DNA of 64,000 nt from Anaerobiospirillum sp. NML120449 (GTDB lineage Bacteria > Pseudomonadota > Gammaproteobacteria > Enterobacterales > Succinivibrionaceae), in the NCBI RefSeq assembly GCF_023051105.1, contig NZ_JALKIL010000001.1, forward strand, positions 237,801-301,800, read 5' to 3'. Below, one piece after another: positions 16,292-24,880 of the stretch (position 1 is the first letter of the stretch; each line of letters starts with the position of its first letter). The translations under genes and the position numbers were made by a program. The notes below the pieces were generated by a model. It had not been told where the DNA came from. It ran no database searches and saw only the letters and a program-made list of their open reading frames with translations.

Positions 16292-17142
16292 TGCTGAGAC
16301 TAAATACTATTATTGCAGCCTGCTCCACTGTACTGGCTCTTTCTTCCCATTCAGCTGTTGCTCTACAGGTACCAGAGCGATCTGCACTGGACCATAGAAT
16401 TCAGCACATAAAGTACTCTGATCAGAATGTTACCAGGATCAATGCAGCTAACGGCTTTATCACTACCGTTATCTTTGCCCCCGGAGAGAAAGTAGTTAAC
16501 TACGGCTCTGGATACTCCACTGCATGGGAGTTTGCGACTGCTGAAAATCAGTTCTTTCTTAAGCCTAAAGATAAGGAGGGAACGACAAATCTTGTTATAG
16601 TCACTAACAAACGCATTTATAACTTCGATGTTTATCTGGTCAATGACAGCAAAAAGGCCACTTATAAACTTACTTTTAAATACCCGGAAGAAAATAAAAG
16701 CCTCTCTGAGCAGGAGATGAAGAAGAACAGATTGAAAGAGGCGCTGAAAAAGCCAGACCCTAATATTGATACCAACCCTCATCTTAAGAACTGCTATTAC
16801 TCAATGAATTTTGGTACCACTAAAGGGTCAAGACATATTGCTCCTGTAATGGCTTTTGATGATGGCCTTTTTACCTATTTCAAATTTAAGCCTAATACCG
16901 ATTTTCCTGCAGTGTACAGCGTCAGCTCTGATGGTGAAGCTCTGTTGAACAGCCATATTGAGAACAACACTCTAATTATTCACGGTGTGTACCCTGAGTA
17001 TCGTTTTCGAGCTGGTGCCGATGTTGTGGGCGTCTATAACGAGCACTTCGATAAAGGTCTGGTTCACACATCTACAAGGCATGACAGCACTGTTGAAACT
17101 AACAGCACTGTAAACGGCGTTTCAAGGACAATCGTGGAATAA
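16291..17142 (+). CDS. virB9: VirB9-like outer-membrane core protein
   Basis: A 283-residue exported protein with a signal peptide (IIAACSTVLALSSHSAVAL). The N-terminal domain shows DHRIQHIKYSDQNVTRI and a GEKVVNYGSG strand followed by WEF. The C-terminal beta domain shows NCYYSMNFGTTKGSRHIAP and GLFTYFKF, as in VirB9/TrbG. It forms the outer-membrane ring with VirB7 and VirB10. Cys residues near position 168 could pair with other core components. It overlaps virB8 by one base, and virB10 starts five bases downstream. Confidence 0.93.
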   Translation: MLRLNTIIAACSTVLALSSHSAVALQVPERSALDHRIQHIKYSDQNVTRINAANGFITTVIFAPGEKVVNYGSGYSTAWEFATAENQFFLKPKDKEGTTNLVIVTNKRIYNFDVYLVNDSKKATYKLTFKYPEENKSLSEQEMKKNRLKEALKKPDPNIDTNPHLKNCYYSMNFGTTKGSRHIAPVMAFDDGLFTYFKFKPNTDFPAVYSVSSDGEALLNSHIENNTLIIHGVYPEYRFRAGADVVGVYNEHFDKGLVHTSTRHDSTVETNSTVNGVSRTIVE

Positions 17143-17147
17143 CTTAT

Positions 17148-18365
17148 ATGAGTGATGTTAATAAGGATCAGGAGGCTGCCAGCTCCAAGTCCAATGGGGT
17201 GCCTTCTGTAGCTGGCCGTCCAAAGGCTGCCAGGGGATTGAAATTGGTTTTGATCTGTGTTGCTTTACTTCTCCTGGTCGCGGTTATCGCCTGGGCTACC
17301 CATATGAAAGGCTGGTGGGGCACTACCTCGATTGAGGAGGCTGCAGAGAAAAATTCTGACGCCAACACTGCAGGTCTAACTGCAACTAATAGTTTGACCC
17401 GTGTTAATGTCAAGGACATTCATCCAGATCCGGAACCGGAGCCAAAACCAGAGCCTGCTGAAACAGCACAGCAGGCTACAGCCAAAAAGGAGCTGCCAAT
17501 GCCATTGCCAATGCCTGCTCCTGAAACAGCCAATATTGGCCCTGATGGTAAACCAATACCAACACTTGAAGAGCTTAAGTTTGCAGCACCAATGATGGGT
17601 ACTATAGATTCTGCTGAAGCTGCTGTAAGGCCTGCTGGTGGATACCCTGGAGCTGCCTCAGCTGTTCCTCCTGTTCCAGCGGTACCAGGTGCCGGAGCAT
17701 TACCGGCTCCTGCAACACCTTCATTGAGCTCAATGATGGACTCTGTATCAACCCCTTCCAAGACAGCCAGACTGATCAAAAACCAGAGCCTGACTCTTTC
17801 TAAAGGAACTGTTATTGAATGTATTCTGGAGACCAGAGTAGATACTACAGTTCCAGGTATGACCACCTGTGTTGTACCACGCAATATTTACTCAATGGAT
17901 GGAAGAACACTTCTCATTGAAAAGGGTACTAAAGCGATAGGTGAATATCAGGGCGCTGTACAGAACGGTCTTGCCCGTATTTTTATGTTGTGGACTGAGT
18001 TACGTACCCCTAAAGGTGTTTCAATAGCAATTAACTCCCCTACAACAGATAATCTTGGCGGAGCTGGTATGGGTGGTGCTGTAGATTTTCACTGGTGGGA
18101 ACGATTCGGCAATGCCCTTCTGTTTTCTATGGTGTCGGATGGTTTCCAGTATGTAGTTAATACAGCTAATCGCAATAGTAACAATGGTGATGTAACATAC
18201 AACAATACCACTGATGGAATTGATGAAATTATTAAAGAGGCGATGGCTCAAAGTGGCAATATTCCTCCTACCTTGATTAAAAACCAGGGAGAAAGAGTAG
18301 CCATTTTTGTCGCTCGTGATCTTAATTTCTCAAACGTTTACAACCTCTCTCTTTCAGATAAGTAG
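17148..18365 (+). CDS. virB10: VirB10-like envelope-spanning protein
   Basis: A 405-residue protein with a cytoplasmic start, one membrane helix (LKLVLICVALLLLVAVIAWA) and a Pro/Glu-rich periplasmic linker (DPEPEPKPEPAE). The TrbI/VirB10 beta-barrel domain follows from about residue 205: GTVIECILETRVDTTVPGMT, GTKAIGEYQGAVQNGLARIF, and FGNALLFSMVSDG for the outer-membrane antenna region. It ends GERVAIFVARDLNFSNVY. VirB10 spans both membranes and senses ATP use by VirB11/VirD4. The length is typical. Confidence 0.95.
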   Translation: MSDVNKDQEAASSKSNGVPSVAGRPKAARGLKLVLICVALLLLVAVIAWATHMKGWWGTTSIEEAAEKNSDANTAGLTATNSLTRVNVKDIHPDPEPEPKPEPAETAQQATAKKELPMPLPMPAPETANIGPDGKPIPTLEELKFAAPMMGTIDSAEAAVRPAGGYPGAASAVPPVPAVPGAGALPAPATPSLSSMMDSVSTPSKTARLIKNQSLTLSKGTVIECILETRVDTTVPGMTTCVVPRNIYSMDGRTLLIEKGTKAIGEYQGAVQNGLARIFMLWTELRTPKGVSIAINSPTTDNLGGAGMGGAVDFHWWERFGNALLFSMVSDGFQYVVNTANRNSNNGDVTYNNTTDGIDEIIKEAMAQSGNIPPTLIKNQGERVAIFVARDLNFSNVYNLSLSDK

Positions 18366-18416
18366 CAGCTCTGTCTTTCCTGCTCATCTGAAATATCATT
18401 TTCTTAAGGATTATAT

Positions 18417-18695
18417 ATGTCCCGTGTTATGACCAAAGAATCAATTAACCAGAAGATTGTAGCTCTCAAGGAAAAGGAAGCTCGCTTCCGCGCTCGTGCT
18501 GATGAGATTGCCAAACAGATTGTGCAACTCAACAACAAGCTTAATGACGTTGATGCAAAGCGTATTTATGATGCCCTCAAGAACTCAGATAAAAGTGTCG
18601 AAGAGGTACTGAATTTTATGGGAGTACCATTAGATTATGACTCTGAGTTTAACGAGGACGCAGAGGGCGAGGAGGGTGATAACGAACATGAATAA
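18417..18695 (+). CDS. Small coiled-coil protein between virB10 and virB11
   Basis: A 92-residue protein with a basic coiled-coil of about 45 residues (INQKIVALKEKEARFRARAD) and a strongly acidic end (EDAEGEEGDNEHE). It resembles in shape the small TraD/MobC-like accessory proteins of conjugation modules, but I cannot name it. It overlaps virB11 by eight bases, so the two are co-translated. A link to VirB11 or to relaxosome assembly is plausible. Confidence 0.65.
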   Translation: MSRVMTKESINQKIVALKEKEARFRARADEIAKQIVQLNNKLNDVDAKRIYDALKNSDKSVEEVLNFMGVPLDYDSEFNEDAEGEEGDNEHE

Positions 18696-19785
18696 GCCCG
18701 CAATCGAACTCCCAGGCTCTCCAGCGGCAGCCAAACGTACTGCCGTTGATTACATGCTTGCGCCTCTGCATGAATTTTTTAACGATCCGTCCATTACAGA
18801 AATCTGCATTAATGAACCTTATATCGTCTTTGTGGAGAAGAGTGGTCGTTGGGAGCAGCATCGCGTAGATGCTCTGAGCTACGACTTTCTTAAACGTATG
18901 GGTGTGGCTGTTGCCACTTATGCCAACACCATGTTCAGCGATGCGTCACCAGTTGTATCTGCTGTTCTTCCAAATGGTGAACGTTCACAGTTTGTTATGC
19001 CTCCTGCCTGTAAGGATGACACTGTATCAGTAACAATCAGAAAGCCAGGTAAGACTGTCAGAGCTATGGATGACTATATTTCTGGCAGCTTCTTTGATCA
19101 TATTGTTCCTGTTCAGGAGATGAATGATGTAGACGCCAACCTCTGCAACATGTATCACCAGGCAATGATTTGCAACGACCCTGAGGAAAAGGCCAGATTA
19201 AGGGCCAATTTCCTTATCAAATCAGTTGAAATGGGTAAGAACATCGTTATTGCAGGTGAGACTGGTTCAGGTAAGACCACCTTCATGAAGGCTCTTATGC
19301 AGGCTATCCCAGTTGAAGAACGCATTATTACTATCGAAGATGTTCCTGAACTCATGTGGGGCCTGCCTAACCACAAGAACCAGGTAAACCTGTTATACCC
19401 GTCAGAAGCAACAGAGAGCAGCACCATTACTGCTGCTTCCCTTATGAGGTCCTGTCTGCGTATGAAGCCAGACCGTATTCTGCTTGCAGAGTTACGTGGC
19501 GGTGAGACGTTTGACTTTCTGAATGTGTGCCTCTCAGGCCATGGCGGAACAATTACCAGCTGTCATGCCGGTACGTGTAAAGGAGTGTTTGATTATCTTG
19601 GACTCAAGGTAATGCAGTCTCCGGTGGGACAGTCTTTACCATTTGATGTCATTATGAAGCTTCTGTCGGATGTTCTTGACATTGTTGTATGTATTCATAA
19701 TGACAAGAAGAACGGGCGAGGACGCCATATTACAGAGCTCTTCTTTAATACTTACGAGCAATTAAATAAGAAGCAGCGTACCTAG
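18688..19785 (+). CDS. virB11: VirB11 traffic ATPase
   Basis: A 365-residue hexameric ATPase. The N-terminal domain reads FNDPSITEICINEPYIVFVE. The Walker A motif is GETGSGKTTFMKAL with Lys about 196, followed by the Asp box ERIITIEDVPEL and the Walker B region MKPDRILLAELRGGETFDFL. The His box is SGHGGTITSCHAG. All motifs are intact. VirB11 switches the system between pilus assembly and substrate export. ATG 18688 follows gaggagggtg; the frame is open earlier but overlaps the upstream gene. Confidence 0.95.
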   Translation: MNKPAIELPGSPAAAKRTAVDYMLAPLHEFFNDPSITEICINEPYIVFVEKSGRWEQHRVDALSYDFLKRMGVAVATYANTMFSDASPVVSAVLPNGERSQFVMPPACKDDTVSVTIRKPGKTVRAMDDYISGSFFDHIVPVQEMNDVDANLCNMYHQAMICNDPEEKARLRANFLIKSVEMGKNIVIAGETGSGKTTFMKALMQAIPVEERIITIEDVPELMWGLPNHKNQVNLLYPSEATESSTITAASLMRSCLRMKPDRILLAELRGGETFDFLNVCLSGHGGTITSCHAGTCKGVFDYLGLKVMQSPVGQSLPFDVIMKLLSDVLDIVVCIHNDKKNGRGRHITELFFNTYEQLNKKQRT

Positions 19786-19885
19786 TAATTCAACTTACCC
19801 GCTACAATCTGACCTGGCGTATCAATGCGTCAGGTCGAGGCGGCGGGCTGAGCTGTCTTCTACTAAATATACAACAGGAGATATT

Positions 19886-21391
19886 ATGCTAGATGACAAT
19901 AAATATGGTTATATTCATGTAAGAGATCCTCTCTCGCCAGAGAAAGGTGGTTTTTTGGAAGCTTTAATGGAAGGCTACAAGCCTTTTAAACTTAATAAAC
20001 GGTTTGAACGCTATTGTGAGCAAGTTGGTTTTTCAGGAGCTGAAGATCTTGGCTTAGATCAGGATATACGTAAGATTAATGTCTCTAATAAATATAAATT
20101 CGAATTCCCTGTTGCTGATTACAGCGATGGGAGGACCAGAGATTTACGTGTAATAGCATACGATATTGCCATGCAACGCGGACTAGATCTTAAATATGGT
20201 AATAATTTTGAAGATAGAGCAGCCGCAATAATGAATAAGGACTTCAGGGTCGCGCATGCAATTACTAGAAATTTAACCACGAGACCTGGATTAAGGCGCG
20301 AAGAAGATTTCTTTTTAATTTCTCTTGATGAGTTACAAGATAAATCATTAAGCAAAGTTCTCGACCATTTTGGCAGAGAGTATGCCTCTGCAAAGAATGC
20401 CATGCCTGTCTTTAATGATGATAAATATGCTCCAGTATTTGAAAGAACTGAAAAACTTCTTAACCACTTTGAGATAAAGTTACATCATTCTATTTTAAAA
20501 GATAAACACCCTGGCTCGAAGGCTATTACTATCGACAGAGATGAAGTGTTATACAGGGCACGGTACCGTGAATATAAGGCTCTTTGTGACTCTGGGCATG
20601 ACATTATGTACGTAACGTTCTATAAAACCAACCCTTATGGTAAAAGCAATGTAAACATGCCTTATCCAATAAATTTTCGTTCAACAGATGATTATTTAAA
20701 AGCCTGCTCACATTTAGTGGGGGATCGTGCTCTAAGATCAAGCTTAGAAAAAAATAATAACAACCCCCTTATCAAGATAAACAAAGATGAACTTGCCTCC
20801 TTACAGGAGACTAGATGGAAAGATGTCGCAATTTATGCCGCAGGCCTCATGATTGCCGCACAGGCTGGTATTCCCTTATCAAGAATGGATCGCCGAAGAT
20901 TTCATGAGTTCAGGATAGATACTGACAATAGCAACTATAACTATACAAGAGATCAGCTTGGACTAAAGAGCGCTTTCGATGTTGCTGCCAGGGTTGCGAA
21001 TGCTGTAAGGGATATTGACCTTACAAAAGATCAGCACACTGAGCCACTTAATAAAGGTCTATGGGATTTCTATAAACAGGACCATGAGAACCTGGCTATT
21101 CAAAGGCATACGCCCACATTGGCTTTCGTTGACTCCGTGCTGGATAAGCTCCAAGGAGTGAAATCTGAGGATGTTCTTAAAACAATTGACAACCTTGTAC
21201 AGACACGTGTTGCTGCTGTTGCTGAAAATAAGAAGGACGCAATAGATATTGTGTATACGAGTCAAGACCTGAGAAATGACCTTGCCCAGGCTACAGGAAG
21301 AAAGATTGATTATAACTTTTATAAAGATGTATCTAACCTATCCGATGCTCTTAGAGAACAAAACAATTCTTCAAACACCAGGGAAAGATAA
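19886..21391 (+). CDS. Cargo paralog family, member 1 (TRER tail)
   Basis: A 501-residue soluble protein of unknown family and the first of three adjacent paralogs. Shared landmarks in order: RDPLSPEKGGFLEAL near the start, ADYSDGRTRDLRVI, LSKVLDHFGREYASAKNAMP, MPYPINFRSTDDYLKACSHL, YAAGLMIAAQAGIPLSRMD, and LNKGLWDFYKQDHENLAIQ. The end is NNSSNTRER. The protein is highly charged and has no export signal, as expected for a VirD4-recruited substrate. ATG 19886 follows acaggag. It starts 100 bases after virB11. The paralog at 21554 is so similar in the second half that duplication must be recent. Confidence 0.65.
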   Translation: MLDDNKYGYIHVRDPLSPEKGGFLEALMEGYKPFKLNKRFERYCEQVGFSGAEDLGLDQDIRKINVSNKYKFEFPVADYSDGRTRDLRVIAYDIAMQRGLDLKYGNNFEDRAAAIMNKDFRVAHAITRNLTTRPGLRREEDFFLISLDELQDKSLSKVLDHFGREYASAKNAMPVFNDDKYAPVFERTEKLLNHFEIKLHHSILKDKHPGSKAITIDRDEVLYRARYREYKALCDSGHDIMYVTFYKTNPYGKSNVNMPYPINFRSTDDYLKACSHLVGDRALRSSLEKNNNNPLIKINKDELASLQETRWKDVAIYAAGLMIAAQAGIPLSRMDRRRFHEFRIDTDNSNYNYTRDQLGLKSAFDVAARVANAVRDIDLTKDQHTEPLNKGLWDFYKQDHENLAIQRHTPTLAFVDSVLDKLQGVKSEDVLKTIDNLVQTRVAAVAENKKDAIDIVYTSQDLRNDLAQATGRKIDYNFYKDVSNLSDALREQNNSSNTRER

Positions 21392-21553
21392 CTTGCGTGT
21401 ATCTTGACCTCTCTCCCCGCCTGCCGTGATTACCTCTTCTGGCATCTTATTCTTAATCAAAATTAAGACAGCATGCGGAGGTGGCGAGCAGCTACTGCTG
21501 GCATAAGATTAAGGCAGCCATTGTACGATGACAAACAGGTTAAAGGATATGTT
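21392..21553 (+). repeat. Intergenic unit preceding cargo paralog 2
   Basis: This segment and 23117-23344 share long identical blocks, beginning 'cttgcgtgtatcttgacctctctccccgcctgccg' at the 5' side and ending 'ggcagccattgtacgatg' at the 3' side. The second copy is about 65 bases longer. They include the recurrent 'ccccgcctgccgt' motif. Confidence 0.7.
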
Positions 21554-23116
21554 ATGAATGATTACGTTTCTGAGCTGAACATGCCTGTTCATGTAGAGGA
21601 ACCTCTCTCACCAGAGAAAGGTGGTTTTTTGAAAGCTTTAATTCACGACTACATACCTAGTACAGATAATGAACGAATTAAAAACTATTGTCGGCATTAT
21701 GGTGTTACAAGTATTGACGATCTTGGCTTAAACCCGGATATACCTAAGATTAATGTATGTACTGGAATGAAAGTCGATTTCCCTGTTGCTGATTACAGCG
21801 ATGGGAAGACCAGAGATTTACGTGTAATACCATTCGAGATTGCCTGTCAACGCGGAATGATCGGACAACACTCCATCTTGCGTCTTAAAAATAAAGCAGC
21901 CAAAGTAATGAATAAGGACATCAGGGTCGCGAATGAATTTACTGACTGGTTCATGACGGATAGATTAGGACGCGAAGAAAATCTCTTTTTAGTTTCCCTT
22001 GATGAGATAGAAGATAAATCATTAAGCAAAGTACTTGACCATTTTGGCAGAGAGTATGCCTCTGCAAAGAATGCCATGCCTGTCTTTAATGATGATAAAT
22101 ACGCCCCAGTATTTGAAAGAACTGAAAAACTTCTTAACCACTTTAATATACAATTAGAGCATTCTATTTTAAAAGATAATCCCCCTTTCAGGGGTTTTAA
22201 TGGATTTGAAACAGACGCGGTATCCGAGGCTCGGTATGATCAATACAAGGCTCTTTCTGACTCTGGGCATGACATTATGTACAGTGCTTTCTATAGTCCA
22301 AAGACTTCCTACTTGCCTTATCTAAAGGCTGTAAAAATGCCTTATCCAATTAATTTTAGTTCAACAGATGATTATTTAAAAGCCTGCTCACATTTAGTGG
22401 CCGATCATGTAGTGGCCGATCATGTTCTAGGATCAAGCTTAGAAAAAAACAATAACAAACCCCTTGTCAAGATAAACAAAGATGAACTTGCCTCCTTACA
22501 AGAGACTAGATGGAAAGATGTCGCAATTTATGCTGCAGGCCTCATGATTGCCGCACAGGCAGGTATTCCCTTAACAAAACGTGACCGCGCAAGATTTCAT
22601 GAGTTTAGGATAGAAACTGACAATAACAGCGAAAACTATAAAAGAGATCAGCTTCGACTAAAGAGCGCTTTCGATGTTGCTGCCAAGGTTGCGAATGCAG
22701 TAAGAGATATTGACCTTACAAAAGATAAGCACACTGAGCCACTTAATAAAGGTCTATGGGATTTCTATAAAAAGGACCATGAGAACCTGGCTATTCAAAG
22801 GCATACGCCCACATTGGCCTTCGTTGACTCCGTGCTGGATAAGCTTCAAGATGTGAAATATGTGGATGCTCTTAAGACACGAGTGAATCCTGAGGAAGTT
22901 TTTAAGACAATTGACAACCTTGTACAGACACGTCTTGCTGCTGTTGCTGAAAATAAGAAGGACGCAATAGATATTGTTTATACGAGTAAAGACCTGAGAA
23001 AAGACCTTGCCCAGGCTACAGGAAGACAGATTGATTATAAATTTTATAAAGATATCTCTAAGCTAACCATTGCTCTTAGAGACCAAAACTATTCTTCAAA
23101 CACCAGGGAAAGATAA
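21554..23116 (+). CDS. Cargo paralog family, member 2 (TRER tail)
   Basis: A 520-residue close relative of the preceding gene. The middle and C-terminal halves are almost the same, including LSKVLDHFGREYASAKNAMP and LNKGLWDFYKKDHENLAIQ, and it ends YSSNTRER. The N-terminal 150 residues and a stretch around residues 215-260 are more diverged, suggesting diversification of some surfaces only. ATG 21554 is preceded by taaaggatat; the frame is open further upstream, but that part lies in the repeated intergenic unit. It carries a tandem 15-bp duplication (22395-22424) adding VADHV twice, and extra residues near TRVNPEEV relative to member 1. Confidence 0.65.
   Translation: MNDYVSELNMPVHVEEPLSPEKGGFLKALIHDYIPSTDNERIKNYCRHYGVTSIDDLGLNPDIPKINVCTGMKVDFPVADYSDGKTRDLRVIPFEIACQRGMIGQHSILRLKNKAAKVMNKDIRVANEFTDWFMTDRLGREENLFLVSLDEIEDKSLSKVLDHFGREYASAKNAMPVFNDDKYAPVFERTEKLLNHFNIQLEHSILKDNPPFRGFNGFETDAVSEARYDQYKALSDSGHDIMYSAFYSPKTSYLPYLKAVKMPYPINFSSTDDYLKACSHLVADHVVADHVLGSSLEKNNNKPLVKINKDELASLQETRWKDVAIYAAGLMIAAQAGIPLTKRDRARFHEFRIETDNNSENYKRDQLRLKSAFDVAAKVANAVRDIDLTKDKHTEPLNKGLWDFYKKDHENLAIQRHTPTLAFVDSVLDKLQDVKYVDALKTRVNPEEVFKTIDNLVQTRLAAVAENKKDAIDIVYTSKDLRKDLAQATGRQIDYKFYKDISKLTIALRDQNYSSNTRER
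22395..22424 (+). repeat. Tandem 15-bp duplication inside cargo paralog 2
   Basis: The unit tagtggccgatcatg is present twice in a row and in frame. It adds five residues not present in the neighbouring paralogs, so it is a recent slippage event. Confidence 0.85.
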
Positions 23117-23344
23117 CTTGCGTGTATCTTGACCTCTCTCCCCGCCTGCCGTTATTACCTCTTCTAGCATCTTATTCTTAATCAAAATTAAGACAGCAAG
23201 CGGAGGGCAAGTAGCCGCTGGATGGGCCGAAGCGCTCCTTAACGTTGTCATGAGGCTGCCAGTCACCACAGGTGGCCAGCAGCTGCTGCTGGCACAAGAT
23301 TAAGGCAGCCATTGTACGATGACAAACAGGTTAAAGGATATGTT
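23117..23344 (+). repeat. Intergenic unit preceding cargo paralog 3
   Basis: This is a longer copy of 21392-21553 with an added stretch around 23215-23280 containing 'ggccagcagctgctgctggc'. The last 60 bases and the first codons of the next gene match the earlier copy almost exactly, consistent with duplication of gene plus leader. Confidence 0.7.
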
Positions 23345-24868
23345 ATGAATGATTACGTTTCTGAGCTGAACAGGCCTGTTCATGTAGAGGAACCTCTCTC
23401 ACCAGAGAAAGGTGGTTTTCTGAAAGCTTACATGCAGAATTACAGTTATTTAGGGCATTCAGCAAATTATATTACTGGATATAATCCACCTATATTTGAT
23501 CTCGGGCTTAAACGAGAGTTACCTAAAATTAATGTCGTAAATCAAGAACATGTCATGTACCCCCTGGCTGATTATAGCGATGGCAGTACCAGGGACCTGC
23601 GTGTAATACCATTTGTTATGGTTAAAGAGCGTAATCTGGAGTTTAAAGATGAAAAAAAGCTTATCTCTAAAATCGGTGAGTTATTATTAGAAGAACCAAG
23701 AACACACAAAGATATTATCAACGAGAGTGGATCGTCCGTATTTTTAGTATCACTTGATGAAATCAAAGATAAATCATTACGGACTGTACTTGATCATTTC
23801 GGCAGGGAAGCCGCCTATGAAAATAAAGCCATGGCTGTCTTCGATGATGACAAATATGCTCCTGCGTTTGAAAAAATAGAAAAACTACTTAACCACTTTG
23901 GTATAAAATTAGAACATTCTTTTATAAACGATAAAGACCCTTATAAAGACAAAGATGAAAAGAGCTGGTCTGCTGACCATCGCGAGCCTTTAACATCAGG
24001 ACATGCAAACCTTTATAAGAAGTTTCATGATAGCAACTTTCCTGATAATAAGACTGTAAAGATGCCTTATCCTATTAATTTCCGCTCAGAAAATGATTAT
24101 TTAAAAGCCTGCGCGCATTTAATAGGGGACTGCATTTTTGAGTCAAGTTTAAAACAGGCTGCCAAGGAATTAGATAAGTCAGAGAGTAAACTGCTGTTTG
24201 TTAACAGCAGCCCTCTGCAACAACCTCCTGAGCAGCCTCTTATTAAGATAAGCAAACATGAACTTTCCTCTTTAAAAGATAATCAATGGAGGAATATGGC
24301 ATGTGATATTGCAGGCACCATGATTGCTGCACAGGCTGGCGTACCGGTGACACAGAATGATATAAAGCGATTCAGTGTTGCCAGAATAGAGATGGATGAG
24401 AGTGGCAGAGACTATAAAAGCGATCAGCTCGGAGTAAAGCGGGCCTTTGACGTGGCTGCCCGGGTAGCGAAGCTGGTAAGAGATATTGACCTTGCAAAAG
24501 ATCAGCAGACTGAACCACTTAATAAAGGTCTATGGGATTTCTATAAACAGGACCATGAGAACCTGGTTATTCAGATGCACACTCCTTCGATGAGCTTTAT
24601 TGACTCCGTCCTGGATAAGGTACAAGGCACTAAGTCTGAGGATATTCTTAAAACAGTCGACAGCCTGGTACAGACACGTGTTGCAGCCATTGCTGAAAAT
24701 AAGGACAAGGTCACTGATACTGTTAATAACAGTAACAATTTAAGAGAAGACCTCAGTACAGCTGCAAAAAGCAGCCTGGATTTATATGAACATTTCGACC
24801 TTCAACCTGTAAGGTTAGTCGATATGCTTAAAGAACCTGATAATTCTTCAAAGTCCAGGGAAAGATAA
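23345..24868 (+). CDS. Cargo paralog family, member 3 (SRER tail)
   Basis: A 507-residue member of the same family. The first 35 residues are nearly identical to member 2 (MNDYVSELNRPVHVEEPLSP), then the N-terminal domain diverges strongly. The remainder follows the family pattern: ADYSDGSTRDLRVIPF, VLDHFGREAAYENKAM, MPYPINFRSENDYLKACAHL, GTMIAAQAGVPVTQND, LNKGLWDFYKQDHENLVIQ. The end is NSSKSRER. The mosaic of identical and diverged blocks points to recombination between paralogs. virD4 begins 12 bases after its stop, so it is in one operon with the coupling protein. Confidence 0.65.
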   Translation: MNDYVSELNRPVHVEEPLSPEKGGFLKAYMQNYSYLGHSANYITGYNPPIFDLGLKRELPKINVVNQEHVMYPLADYSDGSTRDLRVIPFVMVKERNLEFKDEKKLISKIGELLLEEPRTHKDIINESGSSVFLVSLDEIKDKSLRTVLDHFGREAAYENKAMAVFDDDKYAPAFEKIEKLLNHFGIKLEHSFINDKDPYKDKDEKSWSADHREPLTSGHANLYKKFHDSNFPDNKTVKMPYPINFRSENDYLKACAHLIGDCIFESSLKQAAKELDKSESKLLFVNSSPLQQPPEQPLIKISKHELSSLKDNQWRNMACDIAGTMIAAQAGVPVTQNDIKRFSVARIEMDESGRDYKSDQLGVKRAFDVAARVAKLVRDIDLAKDQQTEPLNKGLWDFYKQDHENLVIQMHTPSMSFIDSVLDKVQGTKSEDILKTVDSLVQTRVAAIAENKDKVTDTVNNSNNLREDLSTAAKSSLDLYEHFDLQPVRLVDMLKEPDNSSKSRER

Positions 24869-24880
24869 CTGGAGAGTGAC

